DNA from: Budorcas taxicolor | Taxonomy: Eukaryota > Chordata > Mammalia > Artiodactyla > Bovidae | Length of the DNA stretch: 64,000 nucleotides | Assembly (NCBI RefSeq): GCF_023091745.1 | Contig: NC_068926.1 | Coordinates: 43,610,001-43,674,000, forward strand | Direction of reading: 5' to 3' | Part shown: in pieces, positions 36,242 through 48,824 of the stretch | Position numbering within the stretch: the stretch's first letter is position 1 | Layout of the letters: each line of letters begins with the position of its first letter | Made by a program: the position numbers and the translations under genes | Notes under the pieces: generated by a model | The model's database searches: none | What the model was told of the DNA's origin: nothing | The model's input: only the letters and a program-made list of their open reading frames with translations

Positions 36242-37064
36242 GTAAAAGCTACACTTTTAATAAGTCTCTGTAACTTTGCTAGGTGTAATCTTTCTTGGAT
36301 GGCTGAAATAGTTTATTGTGTGCTATTTAATATACACAAAACCACTTCTGGTCTTAAACTGTCTTAATAACAGAAATGTTGGGGGCTAAGAAGCTTATTG
36401 ATTTCTTCTCTATTTTCCTTTTTTTCTTTCTTTTTTCCCTCCACAATTATATGCTAGGCTAAGCACCAAACCCTGTGGTTAAATAGATGTGCAAGTCTTT
36501 ATCCTTGCATTTAAAAAGCTTGTTTCAATTAGCCAAAAAGAGAGAAACATCAGCAACAACAATGCAATATATATGGTGACTATAGATTACATGAAGGGTA
36601 TGTGCAAGGACTCTGTGAGCACAGAGGACAGACAGTGACATCCCTGTCTAAGTGTCACAGAGTGTGAGTGTCAAAAGGTGGCCAGGCAGTTTGTAGGAGG
36701 AGATGAGGAATAACTTGAAGATACAGGAAAGCACTGTGCTAAAGTTGGAGATGTGAAATGTTCCCATGTGTTCAGGATGAGGTGTTTATGGTGATAGGAA
36801 TGTGTCCAGCTCCATACGCATGTGACCTGTGCACACACTTGGTTTAGCACTCTATTGCTATTGCATTCTTGACCACAACTCCCTCCAGAGATCTGCAAGT
36901 CCCTGGTTGTGTACCAGGTCTCTTGTGGTGAGTAGGGAGGGAACTTTCCCATGAGGCCATTCATGAAAACCCTTGTTACTGCCTGTGGTCAAACCTGAAA
37001 TCCTGTACATGGGATTTTCACCTAGCGGGTGGGGGAGGTGGTTTCCTTCAGATTCACCGCTAAT

Positions 37065-37200
37065 TGGCTATTTGGCCATGGACAAATCACTTCACCTTTT
37101 AAAGTTTCAACTCCTCTGTGTACAAAATGATGTAATATCTGCTTGATGTATTTTCTGTTACATTAGTTCAAGTAGTATATACACCATTTTGTCTCATGCT
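37065..37200 (+). repeat. MIR SINE remnant (ASIC5 intron 2)
   Basis: GGCCATGGACAAATCACTTC, TTTCAACTCCTCTGTGTACA, AAAATGATGTAATATC follow the MIR consensus order. Confidence 0.6.
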
Positions 37201-37223
37201 TGGGGTGGTTCTTTGGACAGGTG

Positions 37224-37438
37224 TTCAATGTGTGTGTGTTAGTCACTCAGCTGTGTCTGACTCTTCGCGACTCCATGGACTGTAGCCTGCCAGACTCCTC
37301 TGTCCATGGAATTCTCTAGGCACAAATACTGCAGCGGGTTGCCATTGCCTTCTCCAGGGGATCTTCCCAACCCAGGGATCGAACCTGGGTCTCCCACATT
37401 GCAGGCAGATTCTTTACCATCTGAGCCACAAGGGAAGC
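37224..37438 (-). mobile_element. Bov-tA SINE (ASIC5 intron 2)
   Basis: Full reverse copy: TTAGTCACTCAGCTGTGTCT to ATCTGAGCCACAAGGGAAGC. Confidence 0.9.
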
Positions 37439-37611
37439 ACAGGGGTTCAATATATAGTTGATATTACAGCATGGGTAATAGTTAGATTTACTTCAAGATA
37501 TGTGTCAAGGTGCCAAAGAGTAAAACTAAATCAAAGGCCCCATAAAGATATTCAATACAGTTGCACCATACTGTATTTTAAATGGCATGTGTTCTTTTTT
37601 AAAATTTTACT

Positions 37612-37943
37612 TATTTAAAACATTTTTAATTTATCCACTTATTTTTGGCAGCACCAGGTCTTCATTGCTGTGTGTGGGTTTTCCCTACTTGCAGCCAGTG
37701 GGAGGCTACTCTCTAGTTGTGGAACACAGACTTCTCATTGTTGTGGCTTCTCTTGTTGTGAAGCACAGGCTCTAGGGTGGATGTGCCCAGTAGTTGCATC
37801 TTGTGGGTTCTGGAGCGTGAGCTCAGTAGTTGTGATGCATGGGCTTAGTTGTCCTGCCTCACAGGGGATCCCAGAGCAAGAATTGAATTCACGTCTTCTA
37901 CATTGGCAGGCAGTTTTTTAACCAATCGACCACGAGGGATGTC
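37612..37943 (-). mobile_element. CHR-1-like SINE (ASIC5 intron 2)
   Basis: TATTTTTGGCAGCACCAGGT, TTGTTGTGGCTTCTCTTGTT, GTAGTTGTGATGCATGGGCT, ending AATCGACCACGAGGGATGTC. Confidence 0.85.
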
Positions 37944-38262
37944 CAGAAGGTATATGTTCTAACAAAAGCAAAGGCTAGTTGAAGATAGCCAATATCAAAA
38001 AGAAATTTCACATATCATTTTGAGTATGCCAGTGTGAGGACCTTAACAGAAATTTTCCCTAGAGAAACAACCATAACTGGTACATTTTACTCAAAAAAAA
38101 CCAGCCATTTAGAAGCTAACCACCAAAATATAGAAGCAACTCCTACAACTCAATGAAATATTATTAGTGGTAAAAAAAAAAATGAGCTATGAAGCCATAA
38201 ATAGTTGGAGGATCTTAAATAACAGTCAACAGAAATTGCCCAACTTACATATCAGACTGCAG

Positions 38263-41200
38263 TTCAGTTCAGTTCAGTCCCTCAGCCGTGTCCGACTCGT
38301 TGAAACCCCATGAACGGCAGCACGCCAGGCCTCCCTGTCCATCACCAACTCCTGGAGTTCCATCAAACTCATGTCCATTGAGTCGGTGATGCCATCCAGC
38401 CATTTCATCCTCTGTCGTCCCCTTCTCCTCCTCTTGCCCCCAATACCTCCCAGCATCAGAGTCTTTTCCAATGAGTCAACTCTTCGCATGAGGTGGCCAA
38501 AGTATTGGAGTTTCACCTTCAGCATCAGTCCTTCCAATGAACATCCAGGACTGATCTCTGTTAGGATGGACTGGTTGGATCTCCTTGCAGTCCAAGGGAC
38601 TCTCAAGAGTCTTCTCCAGTACCACAGTTCAAAAGCATCAATTCTTCGATGCTCAGCTTTCTTCACAGTCCAACACTCACATCCGTACATGATGACTGGA
38701 AAAACCACAGCCTTGACTACATGGACCTTTGTTGGCAAAGTAGTATCTCTGCTTTTCAATATTCTATCTAGGTTGGTCATAACTTTCCTTCCAAGGAGTA
38801 AGCGTCTTTTAATTTCATGGCTGCAATCACCATCTGCATTGATTTTAGAGCCCAGAAAAATAATTTGACACTGTTTCCACTGTTTCCCCATCTATTTGCC
38901 ATGAAGTGATGGGACCAGATACCATGATATTAGTTTTCTGAATGTTGAGCTTTAAGCCAACTTTTTCACTCTCCTCTTAAACTTTCTTCAAGAGGCTTTT
39001 TAGTTTCTCTTTACTTTCTGCCATAAGTGTGGTGTCATCTGCATATCTGAGGTGATTGATATTTCTCCCGGCAATCTATATTCCAGCTTGTGCTTCTTCC
39101 AGCCCATTGTTTCTCATGATGTACTCTGCATAGAAGTTAAATAAGCAGGGTGACAATATACAGCCTTGATGTACTCCTTTTCTTAATTGGAACCAGTCTG
39201 TCGTTCCATGTCCAGTTCTAACTGTTGCTTCCTGACCTGCACATAGGTTTCTCAAGAGGCAGGTCAGGTGGTCTGGTATTCCCGTCTCTTTCAGAATTGT
39301 CCACAGTTTATTGTGATCCACACAGTCAAAGGCTTTGGCATAGTCACTAAAGCAGAAATAGATGTTTTTCTGGAACTCTCTTGCTTTTTCGATGATCCAG
39401 CAGATGTTGGCAATTTGATCTCTGGTTCCTCTGCCTTTTCTAAAACCAGCTTGAACATCAGGAAGTTCACAGTTCACGTACTGCTGAAGCCTGGCTTAGA
39501 GAATTTTGAGCACTGATTTACTAGCATGTGAGATGAGTGCAATTGTGCGGTAGTTTGAGCATTCTTTGGCATTGCCTTTCTTTGGGATTGGAATGAAAAC
39601 TGACCTTTTCCAGTCCTGTGGCCACTGCTGAGTTTTCCAAATTTGCTGGCATATTGAGTGCAGCACTTTCACAGCATCATCTTTGAGGATTTGAACTAGC
39701 TGCACTGGAATTCCATCACCTCCACTAGCTCTGTTTGTAGTGATGCTTTCTAAGGCCCACTTGATTCACCTTCCAGGATGTCTGGCTCTAGGTGAGTGAT
39801 CACACCATTGTGATTATCTGGGTTGTGAAGCTCTTTTTGTACAATTCTTCTGTTTATTTTTGCCACCTGTTTTTAATATCTTCTGCTCCTGTTAGGTCCA
39901 TACCATTTCTGTCCTTTATTGAGCCTGTCTTTGCATGAAATGTCCCGTTGGTATCTCTAATTTTCTTAAAGAGAAAATTAGTCTTTCCCATTCTGTTGTT
40001 TTCCTCTGTTTCTTCGCATTGATTGCTGAGGAAGGCTTTCTTACCTCTCCTTGCTATTCTTTGGAACTCTGCATTCAGATATTTGTATCTTTCCTTTTCT
40101 CCTTTGCTTTTGGCTTCTCTTTTCACAGCTATTTGTAAAGCCTCCCCAGACAGCCATTTTGCTTTTTTGCATTTCTTTTCCATGGGGATGGTCTTGATCC
40201 CTGTCTCCTGTACAATGTCACAAACCTCCATCCATAGTTCATCAGGCACTCTGTCTATCAGATCTAGTCCCTTAAATCTATTTCTCACTTCCACTGTATA
40301 ATCGTAAGGGATTTGATTTAGGTCATGCCTGAATGGTCTAGTAGTTTTCCCCACTTTTTTCAATTTAAGTCTGAATTTGGCAGTAAGGAGTTCATGATCT
40401 GAGCCACAGTCAGCTCCTGGTCTTGTTTTTGCTGACTGTCTAGAGCTTCTCCATCTTTGGCTGCAAAGAATATAATCAATCTGATTTTGGTGTTGACCAT
40501 CTGGTGATGTCCATGTGTAGAGTCTTCTCTTGTGTTGTTGGAAGAGAGTGTTTGTTATGACCTGTGCATTCTCTTGGCAAAACTCTCTTAGCCTTTGCCC
40601 TGCTTCATTCTGCATTCCAAGGCCAAATTTGCCTGTTACCACAGGTGTTTCTTGACTTCCTACTTTTGCATTCCAGTCCTCTATAATGAAGAGGACATCT
40701 TTTTTGGGTGTTGGTTCTAAAAGGTCTTGTAGGTCTTCATAGAACCATTCAACTTCAGCTTCTTCAGCATTACTGGTTGGGGCATAGGCTTGGATTACTG
40801 TGATATTGAATGGTTTGCCTTGGAAACAAACAGAGATCATTCTGTCGTTTTTGAGATTGCATCCAAGTACTGCATTTCGGACTCTTTTGTTGACTATAAT
40901 GGCTACTCCATTTCTTGTAAGGGATTCCTGCCTGAAGTAGTAGATATAATGGTTATCTGAGTTAAATTTACCCATTCCAGTCCATTTTAGTTTGCTGATT
41001 CCTAGAATATCGACATTCACTCTTGCCATCTCCTGTTTGACCACTTCCAGTTTAGCTTGATTCATGGACCTGACATTTCAGGTTCCTATGCAATATTGCC
41101 CTTTACAGCATCAGACCTTGCTTCTATCCCCAGCCGCATCCACCACTGGGTATTGTTTTTGCTTTGGCTCCATCCCTTCATTCTTTCTGGAGTTATTTCT

Positions 41201-41555
41201 CCACTGATCTCCAGTAGCATATTGGGCACCTACCGACCCAGGGAGTTCCCCTTTCTGTATCCTATCATTTTGCATTTTCATACTGTTCATGGGGTTCTCA
41301 AGGCAAGAATACTGTACTGGCTTGCCATTCCCTTCTCCTGTGGACCACATTCTGTCAGACCTCTCCACCATGACCCTCCCATCTTTGGTGGCCCCACAAG
41401 GCATGGCTTAGTTTCACTGAGTAGACAAGATTGTGGTCTGTGTGATCAGATTGGCTAGTTTTCTGTGATTATGGTTTCCATGTGTCAGCCCTCTGATGTC
41501 CTCTTGCAACACCTATCATTTTACCTGGGTTTCTCTTACCTTGGGCATGGGGTAT
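38263..41555 (-). mobile_element. nearly full-length BovB LINE antisense in ASIC5 intron 2
   Basis: About 3.3 kb, the most complete retrotransposon here. On the minus strand: 5' region 41555-41066, an endonuclease-containing frame 41065-39854 (403 aa), RT frames 39705-39496 and 39477-39076, YADD box (about 39036-39025) just past the stop, and the C-terminal frame 38891-38274 (205 aa, MYGCECWTVKKAE, RRLLRVPWTARRSNQSIL). It ends in the 3' repeat (GAACT)n at 38262. Stops and frameshifts separate the frames. The endonuclease motif reads GISKLKW where BovB normally has Glu before LKW, a probable loss of a catalytic residue. It is inactive. Confidence 0.94.
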
Positions 41556-42215
41556 CAGACTTAGCAGACATCAAAGCAGCTATTATAATACAAATAACTC
41601 AAGAAACTGTGATTGAAGACAGAAAGGAAGATATAATGTCTCATGAAGCAAACAATATCAGTAAGGACAGAAATTATACAAAGAACCAAAGGGACATTCT
41701 GGTTTTGAAAAGTATAATAACTGAAATGAAAAATTCACTAAATCCAGTAAGGGACTCAGCAATTGGTTTGAAGTGGCTGAAGAAAGAATCAATGAACTTG
41801 AAGATAAATTAACAAAGTATGTGAGCTGAGAAATAGAGAGGAAAAACTAATGAAGGAAAATGAAAAGAGCCTCAGAGAAATGGGGGATACTAAAAAACAT
41901 AAAAATATATGTAAAATGGGAGTACCAGAAGAGGAGAGAAAATACAGAAGAAAAATTTCTTTTTAATATATTGTGTCAAAACTCCCCAAATTTGCACAAA
42001 AATGTATCTTTAAAATGAAGATAAAATAAAAACATTCAGAGAGAATTCATTCTAGCAGACCCATCATACAAGAAATACTAAAAAGTTCTTCAGACTTAAA
42101 GCAAGTGAACTCAGAGAATTTTCAAATCCATATGAAAAACTAAAAGCACCAAAATTAAAAAAATAAAAAACTATAAAAAAAAAAAATAAATAAAAAAATA
42201 AAAAAAATAAAAGAC
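41556..42215 (+). mobile_element. LINE-1 ORF1 remnant (ASIC5 intron 2)
   Basis: The frame 41465-41812 continues from BovB 5' sequence into L1 ORF1 coiled-coil-like sequence (IIIQITQETVIEDRKEDIMS, LKSIITEMKNSLNP). It continues decayed to GAAATACTAAAAAGTTCTTC and an A-rich tract at 42158-42212. Confidence 0.78.
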
Positions 42216-43434
42216 ATTATAAATGTGTGTTTATTCTTCTTTCTTCTCTTGCTTGTTTTAAAATGCAAGTGTGTAATACTTAGGCCCATAATACCTATAG
42301 ATCACTCTACATAACAGCAGATTACACACTCTTCTCATGTGCGCATGGAACACTTTCTAGGGCAAGTTGTATCAAGACCATAAAACAAGCTTCATACATT
42401 TAGAAGATATTTAATCATTCAGAGTATGTTTATCAAATACAACAGAGTGAAATAAGCAGTCTATAATAGGAAGAAATTTGGGATATTAACTAATATAGAG
42501 ATATTAAACAGCACACACGAAATAACCAATGAAAGAAAAAAATCACATTGTGTTAGACAACCCTCTGAAATGAATGAAGAAACACACAGGGTACCTAAAC
42601 TTACATTTGCAACTCAAGCAGTGCTGATCAGGAAATGCATGGATTAAAAAAAGAAGAATGATCTCAAGGAAAATATTTAATACCCTATAATTTAAGTACT
42701 ATCATGTTTTTATTAAATTTTTATTTGTATAAAAGTTTATTTTGCATAATTCAAATCTCAAATCAATGATTTAAACTCTGGTGTTGGATGGTGGCATTAA
42801 GAAAAAACTGATAGTATACCCTGCAGTTAGATATAGGTAATATCCAGATGAAAAATGAGATTCAATAGTGTAGAAACCAAAATTACAGAAGAGGAAAATT
42901 ATTAATTATAAGAAAATTACTCTTTCTTAGGTAACAACTAATACATCATCAATACTGTGGTGGTTAGAGACATCTTCAACTCTTAAAGTCTGATTTTAAA
43001 AATAGATACTTTGAATGTCAGTTCACCAGCATCTCACCAACACTCTTTAGCAAATGACTGATGGATCAAGAAAAGAACTTAGGTTGTGCACTCCCCTGTT
43101 CTCACAGCCAGTGGTCTTCAAACATTTTCCCTCATGTTCCATATAAAGGAAGTTTGAAAAACTATGTATTTCAGTTGCAAATTTTAAATTGGCAGCTAAA
43201 ATTTTAACCATAGCTTTAAATAACTTAATGTCTTAGTTTTAGGAGGTCGAAAATAAATACAATGAGAAAAATAAATGTTAGGAGATCAAAAATAAATATT
43301 TTGAGATAAATAAATATTAGGAGATAAAATATGATAAGGATTGACTATTAAGAATAAATGTTTATGATTTTATAACATTTAATTACTTCATTGATAAAAA
43401 TCATGCAAATTTTAACCTGTGTACATTTTTTAAT

Positions 43435-43565
43435 TGGAGAAGGAAATGGCAACCCACTCCAGTACTCTTGCCTGGAAAATCCCATGGATGGAGGATCCTG
43501 GTAGGCTACAGTCCATGGGCTCACAAAGAGTTGGACACAACTAAGTGTCTTCACTTCAATACACT
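43435..43565 (+). mobile_element. BovA SINE fragment (ASIC5 intron 2)
   Basis: TTGGAGAAGGAAATGGCAAC through GGAGGATCCTGGTAGGCTAC to GACACAACTAAGTGTCTTCA: a single BovA unit. Confidence 0.88.
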
Positions 43566-43639
43566 TCACATTTTTTAATATTGCAATAATCTGGAATTTG
43601 CACACAGCAACCCAGTTTCATTTAAAATAATGTGCAGGA

Positions 43640-43735
43640 AGTCCAAAAAAGAAGGAGTACTAATTTGCTTTTGTGTACAGTAAAAATTAACAAAATGTTA
43701 TAAAGCAACTATACTCCAATAAAAATTTTAAAACC
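43640..43735 (+). mobile_element. LINE-1 3' end remnant
   Basis: TATAAAGCAACTATACTCCA followed by ATAAAAATTTTAAAA is the usual old L1 3' terminus. Confidence 0.65.
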
Positions 43736-44049
43736 CTATTTTTTAGTAACTCAGAAAATAAAAATGAAATGACAAGTTTTATCATATTACTTCAACTTTT
43801 CTCAATTCAGAGGATCCAGTAGAGGCTCAAATACCCTATGTTTAATGCCAAGCTTCACCCTAACCAGAAATATGTGCATAACAGGACAAGACAAAGTTTA
43901 AGGAGCTTTGATTAATTCTTAGAGGAGTCTTCCTCCAGTGTTTGCCTGTTACAGGCCTTGAGATTGCTATACACCAGGTGCATTATATGCTAAGATTTGT
44001 AATGCTTGACAGGTAAAAATTCTTTCATAAATTGGAGAAGAATCTTTGT

Positions 44050-44530
44050 GTGTGTTTCTTTTTATTTTTACTTTTTTTATTAGTATATGTAATTTTATTA
44101 GGTAATTTAAAAATCTTTTTTCTTTTTCATTTTCTTTCTTTTTTCTTTTTTACTTTACAATATTGTATTGGTTTTGCCATACATCAACATGTATCCGCCA
44201 CAGGTATACACGTGTTCCTCATCCTGAACCCCCCGCCCTCTTCCCTCCCCGTACCATCCCTCTGGGTCGTCCCAGTGCACCAGCCCAAAGCATCCAGTAT
44301 CATGCATTGAACCTGGGCAGGCAACTCGTTTCATATATGACATTATACATGTTTCAGTGCCATTCTCCCAAATCATCCCACCCTCTCCCTCTCCCACAGA
44401 GTCCAAAAGACTGTTCTATACATCTGCGTCTCTTTTGCTGTTTCGCCTACAGGGTTATTATCACAATCTTTCTAAATTCCATATATATGCGTTAGTATAT
44501 TGTATTGGTGTTTTTCTTTCTGGCTCACTT
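44050..44530 (-). mobile_element. L1_BT-like 3' end (ASIC5 intron 2)
   Basis: Reverse L1 3' UTR: a T-rich tail, TTTACAATATTGTATTGG, TTTTGCCATACATCAACATG, CCAGTATCATGCATTGAACC, up to TTTCTTTCTGGCTCACTTCA. Confidence 0.9.
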
Positions 44531-45849
44531 CACTGGGTGTTTCTTTTTAAATGCTGAGTTAGAGCAGAGGATCTGGAAATTGATTCTAACACACATACAC
44601 TTGGATCTATTTTGATGGAGCTCAACAAAGGACTGAGTAAGGCATCAACGTGGACTTGAAAAGAAGCTTACTCATTTGGGCCATATAATTTGGGGAAATG
44701 TACTTAGAGGTACTAACACACCTAAGAAAGATGGGTTTGGTAATTGGTTATCAGTTCTTAAACTGTTTAAACATATCATATTTTTATTGTTTTGTTTGAC
44801 TAGACTTATCAGTATAGGAAATGAAAGAGTAAGACAAACTATCACTAAACAAGGTTTCTGAAAAATTATATTTGGAAGAGTTTTGGAGCTTGAATTAAAG
44901 TTGAAAATAAACTTGGAGAAAAACACTTAGATTTTATGCTAAACAAAAATGTCTCACAAAATTTATCACTTCTTTTGTTCCAAATACTGTTGGACTTTAT
45001 TCACTAAGTTTAATTCATCCCCCTAAATTACTCCATGATCTATTAATAGTATAAAAAATAGTTCTAAAATAATGTTCTAAAATGCTCTCCTCTTTAACCT
45101 TTTAATATATTGTGCTCAGACCTCCCACACCTGTAACAATTTCTTCATTTCTCTGCATAATCATCATGAAAAGAATGCAGTGAACATTGTGTGAGGTGGT
45201 GTGGGCTCAATCTGTGTAGGATTCCAAGGTCACAGGGCTTTGGAGCAGACCCTTGGTCCCCTGTCAGTCAAAGAGTTAGAAACCTGAAGTCAGCAAAAGG
45301 TTCATCCCTCCGTTTAGAGCAAACACTTCTTCACAAAATTTGTTACTAGTGTCGGTTTTTAACTTCCCAAAAGATCACTAAAAACACGTTTGCCCAAGAA
45401 AATCAAGAGTGTTAAATGTATTCTAGTTAGATAAAATACCACAAGGGTGGAGGCTTAATAGTGTCTCTGAAGAAAAGAGTTCAAAGAGAATACTTATAGG
45501 GTTCTGGGACCTGGGGCAGTGGTTTTAAGAGAGGTCTTGCGAGGCTTAGAGCTAGTTACATAAGGTATTCTATTAAAACCTGGTCAAAAAAAGCTGTTTT
45601 GCATCTCTAAACGGATATGATGTTGGTTTGGTTGTTTTGGTTTTTTTTCCTGTTTTTGGTTTTGTGTATGTCCCGCCTTGACTGAGAAAGGGTTTAATGT
45701 GACTGTCCTGAGAATGAAAAATTACGTTACAGATAATACAAAAGGAAAGTGAAAATAAAATATAGATTTTGTAACATAGAAGCAAAGTCACATACAAACC
45801 ATGCACCGCATGGTCCTGTATGCTCACCAAGAATGAAATGAAAAGTGGC

Positions 45850-46000
45850 TCTTTGCGACCCCATGGATTATACATTTCATGGAATTCTCCAGGCCCGAAT
45901 ACTGGAGTGGGTAGCCATTCGCTTCTCCAGGGGATCTTCCCAACCCAGGGATCAAACCCAGGTCTCCCACACTGCAGGCAGATTCTTTACCAGCTGGGTA
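45850..46000 (-). mobile_element. Bov-tA SINE fragment (ASIC5 intron 2)
   Basis: CTTTGCGACCCCATGGATTA to GCAGATTCTTTACCAGCTGG, with the ends truncated. Confidence 0.85.
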
Positions 46001-46644
46001 TGTATTTTATTCTATGCTGTCTGGCATCCGATTTGAGGAGAGGAAGTGTGTTCCATTTCAAATTGTGTAATAATATAATATAACATCCAAAATATGAAAA
46101 TCACATATTGAAAGAAGTTAAGGTATGAAAATAAAGAACCATACAGAATGCAAAGCAGAAACTGTCCAGCAAAATAAAAGAATTACAAGGCACTTATTAG
46201 GGCAAACACATTACTTCTGCTTTGATTGCCAGCAAGTTGCTTTGACAATAATGAGGCATTTATTTAATAAATATTTACCTTACACTCTTTGAAATATGTT
46301 AGGAAAAATAGTTTAATCATCTAAATGATCGTTTGACATGTTATTTAAATAAATCAATATATTAACCTTCATCATTGGTGTATTAACAAATACCAGTTTC
46401 ATAAGTGAGGAAGCTGTGTGACAGTGAGATGAGAAAATGCACTGTCATAGCCTTAAGGCTGTAACGGTCAGGGCTCCATCCAAGAAGCAGAACCTCTGTG
46501 GATGGCAGAAAACCAGGGGTTTATTATAGGGATTCAGCCCACTGAACCATAGGGGCTGGGTAAGCAGTCTCTGCAGGTCTGTTGCCTCTGTTTCTGGTGC
46601 TGGATCTGAAGTCAGCAGGATCTGTGCTTAGAAAGGAAGATAAG

Positions 46645-47178
46645 AAAGCTGTGGTACATATACACAATGGAGTATTACTCAGCCATTAAAAAGAATACAG
46701 CTGAATCATGAGCTAATGAGGTGGATGAAACTGGAGCCTATTATACAGAGTGAAGTAAGCCAGAAAAAAAAAAAAAAAAAAAACACCAATACAGTATACT
46801 AACACATACATATGGAATTTAGAAAGATGGTAATGATAACCCTGTTTGCGAGACAGCAAAAGAGACACAGATGTATAGAACAGGCTTTTGGACTCTGTGG
46901 GAGAGGGAGAGGGTGGGATGATTTGGGAGAATGACATTGAAACATGTATAATATCATATAAGAAATGAATCGCCAGTCTACGTTCAATGCAGGATACAGG
47001 ATGCTTGGGGCTGGTGCACTGGGATGACCCAGAGAGATGGTATGGGGAGGGAGGTGGGAGGGGGGTTCAGGATTGGGAACACGTGTACACCCATGGTGGA
47101 TTCATGTTGATGTATGGCAAAACCAATACAGTATTGTAAAGTAAAATAAAGTAAAAAAAATAATAAAATAAAAATATT
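46645..47178 (+). mobile_element. L1_BT-like 3' end (ASIC5 intron 2)
   Basis: From GCTGTGGTACATATACACAA and GGAGTATTACTCAGCCATT through the 3' UTR to TATGGCAAAACCAATACAG and the A-rich tail. It contains an internal A19-class homopolymer at 46766-46784 and is 5'-truncated. Confidence 0.9.
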
Positions 47179-47837
47179 GGCCAGAAAAAAATATAGATTT
47201 GAAATGAAGGAAACAAACATGAGCTGGGAATGTGTGTTTCATCTCCGATCCTGGTGGTGCAGGAGGAGTTGGCATCTTTTTTCAGATTGCACCCTTGCTT
47301 GACCCAGGAGCAGAAGCTGTCTGAGGAGACTAGACAGGGCTGGGGGAACTGCCCAGTGCAGACAAGCTGGGGTGGCAGATCCACATTCACAATGTACAGA
47401 ACAACCACACCTCCACTCTGCAATGAACTGCAGGTTGTAAACAGATGCAGACAAGAGGGAGAAGTCTAGCAATGCAGTTGAGGCAGCCACACAGATTCAG
47501 CATAGAGCACAACGGGGCTTGGATGTGAACCCTGGAAATCTGGTTCCTATAGTGTTAACAGCTCCTAACACCTCTCTCAGTGTTGGGTTGTGAAGATCCA
47601 TTTGGATGTATCCAGAGCAAGGTCTGGAAGGTATTCTAGATAAATGAAATTATATGTAGAAATTCAAGATAGATTGCAGCAGGTGACAAAGACCTCTTAG
47701 TAATCCAATTTTGCTTGAATGTATTACAAATGAGGGAAAATATAGGAGATACGAGGAGAAAAGGATAGAGTTCAGATACCATCTTTGAGGTAACAAGTGT
47801 TTATTATTCTAAACAATGCCTTTATTTCCACAAATAG

Positions 47838-48075
47838 GTTCCAAGCAGAAGCTGCAGCCACATTTGGCATTATTTTTTTCTTATGGAATATCGTATCCAA
47901 AGTCCTTCATCTTCAGGAAATCAGTACCAATTCTACTGGCTCTAAAGAGGCTATTGATTTCCTTGCAAGTGAGCGAAACTTCAGCATTACAGAGTTTGTC
48001 AAGGAAAATGGTTTTTATCTCAACAGCAGCACATTGTTAGAATGTGAATTTTTTGGAAAGCCATGTGGCCCAGAG
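47838..48075 (+). CDS. ASIC5: ASIC5 coding exon 3 (ectodomain)
   Basis: 238 nt: completes Arg116 and encodes residues 117-195, ending in phase 0. Acceptor CAAATAG, donor GAG/GTAATG. It matches the human segment that runs from FQ through IVSKVLHLQEI, FSI.EF and GFYLN.STLL.CEFFGKPC. Sequons NST, NFS and NSS suggest N-glycosylation of the extracellular loop, and the two cysteines in CEFFGKPC belong to the conserved disulphide set. It lies after the very large intron 2 and only 623 bp before exon 4. Confidence 0.95.
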
Positions 48076-48698
48076 GTAATGTTGCACTATTTCTTCAAAT
48101 TTCATCAATATAACAAGCTACTTCTTTGTATTATTTTGCATTGAGGTAAAGTTTACTCCCATGGGGAATCAGTTTAAATTTGCTCCAAGAGCACATGTCC
48201 TTAGCTCAGCCTTATGATATCAGGAGGTATGAATACACATGGGACATGCCTCCTTTTTCATACAGTTAGATAAGGAAAGATAGAAGACAGAAATATTTGG
48301 TGATATTTCTTGCAGGATTGTCCTTAAAGGGAAACCCCTATCTGTGGTTCCAAGTCCCAGCTGACGATTCCACCAACCATAGGTTGAGCTGAACTGTGGT
48401 GGGTATTTATTTTAAAACAATGAGTCTATGCAGTTCAAATCCCTGTTGTTCAAGGGTCAACTGCATATGAAAATGTCTCAACTAGCTAAGCAGATACAAA
48501 TTGACAGGTGCATTTTACAAAAAAAAAGAAAGCTGTTTTTGGAATACAGACTAAAATCGCCAGATTTCTATTCTTCCTGATGTTTTTGCTTCTCACTCAG
48601 CACTATGAGTAAGAAAAGAAAGTTATAGGCATTTAAACTTTGAAAGGACAAAAATACTCACCTGACTGTGTTTTCTTTTGTTTATTTTCATATTGGAG

Positions 48699-48824
48699 GA
48701 TTTTGCACATGTCTTCACTGAATACGGAAACTGTTTTACCTTTAATCATGGTGAAAATATCCAAGCGAAGGAAAAAGTGAGTGTTTCTGGAAGAGGCTTA
48801 CACTTGCTCTTCAATGTCAATCAG
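48699..48824 (+). CDS. ASIC5: ASIC5 coding exon 4 (ectodomain)
   Basis: 126 nt, exactly 42 codons (residues 196-237), in phase 0 at both ends. Acceptor TTGGAG, donor CAG/GTATTG. It contains the DEG/ENaC-typical patch DFAHVFTEYGNCFTFNHG, where the Tyr-Gly-Asn-Cys-Phe-Thr-Phe string is a family signature, and ends GLHLLFNVNQ. Because the exon is a multiple of three, skipping it would keep the frame while deleting this patch. Confidence 0.95.

Larger units (their letters stand above)
42216..47837. other. ASIC5 intron 2, distal part
   Basis: Between the listed SINEs and L1 ends the sequence is AT-rich and has no exon-like segment. 46440-46640 (GCAGAACCTCTGTGGATGG, GGGGTTTATTATAGGGATT) may be an older repeat. 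47220-47640 is less AT-rich, with overlapping frames on both strands that I do not recognise. Confidence 0.45.

Noticed and set aside
39854..41065. A 403-residue minus-strand frame, the longest in the window, as a novel gene.
   Set aside because: It is the BovB endonuclease-plus-linker region, collinear with other BovB copies here and followed by broken RT frames.
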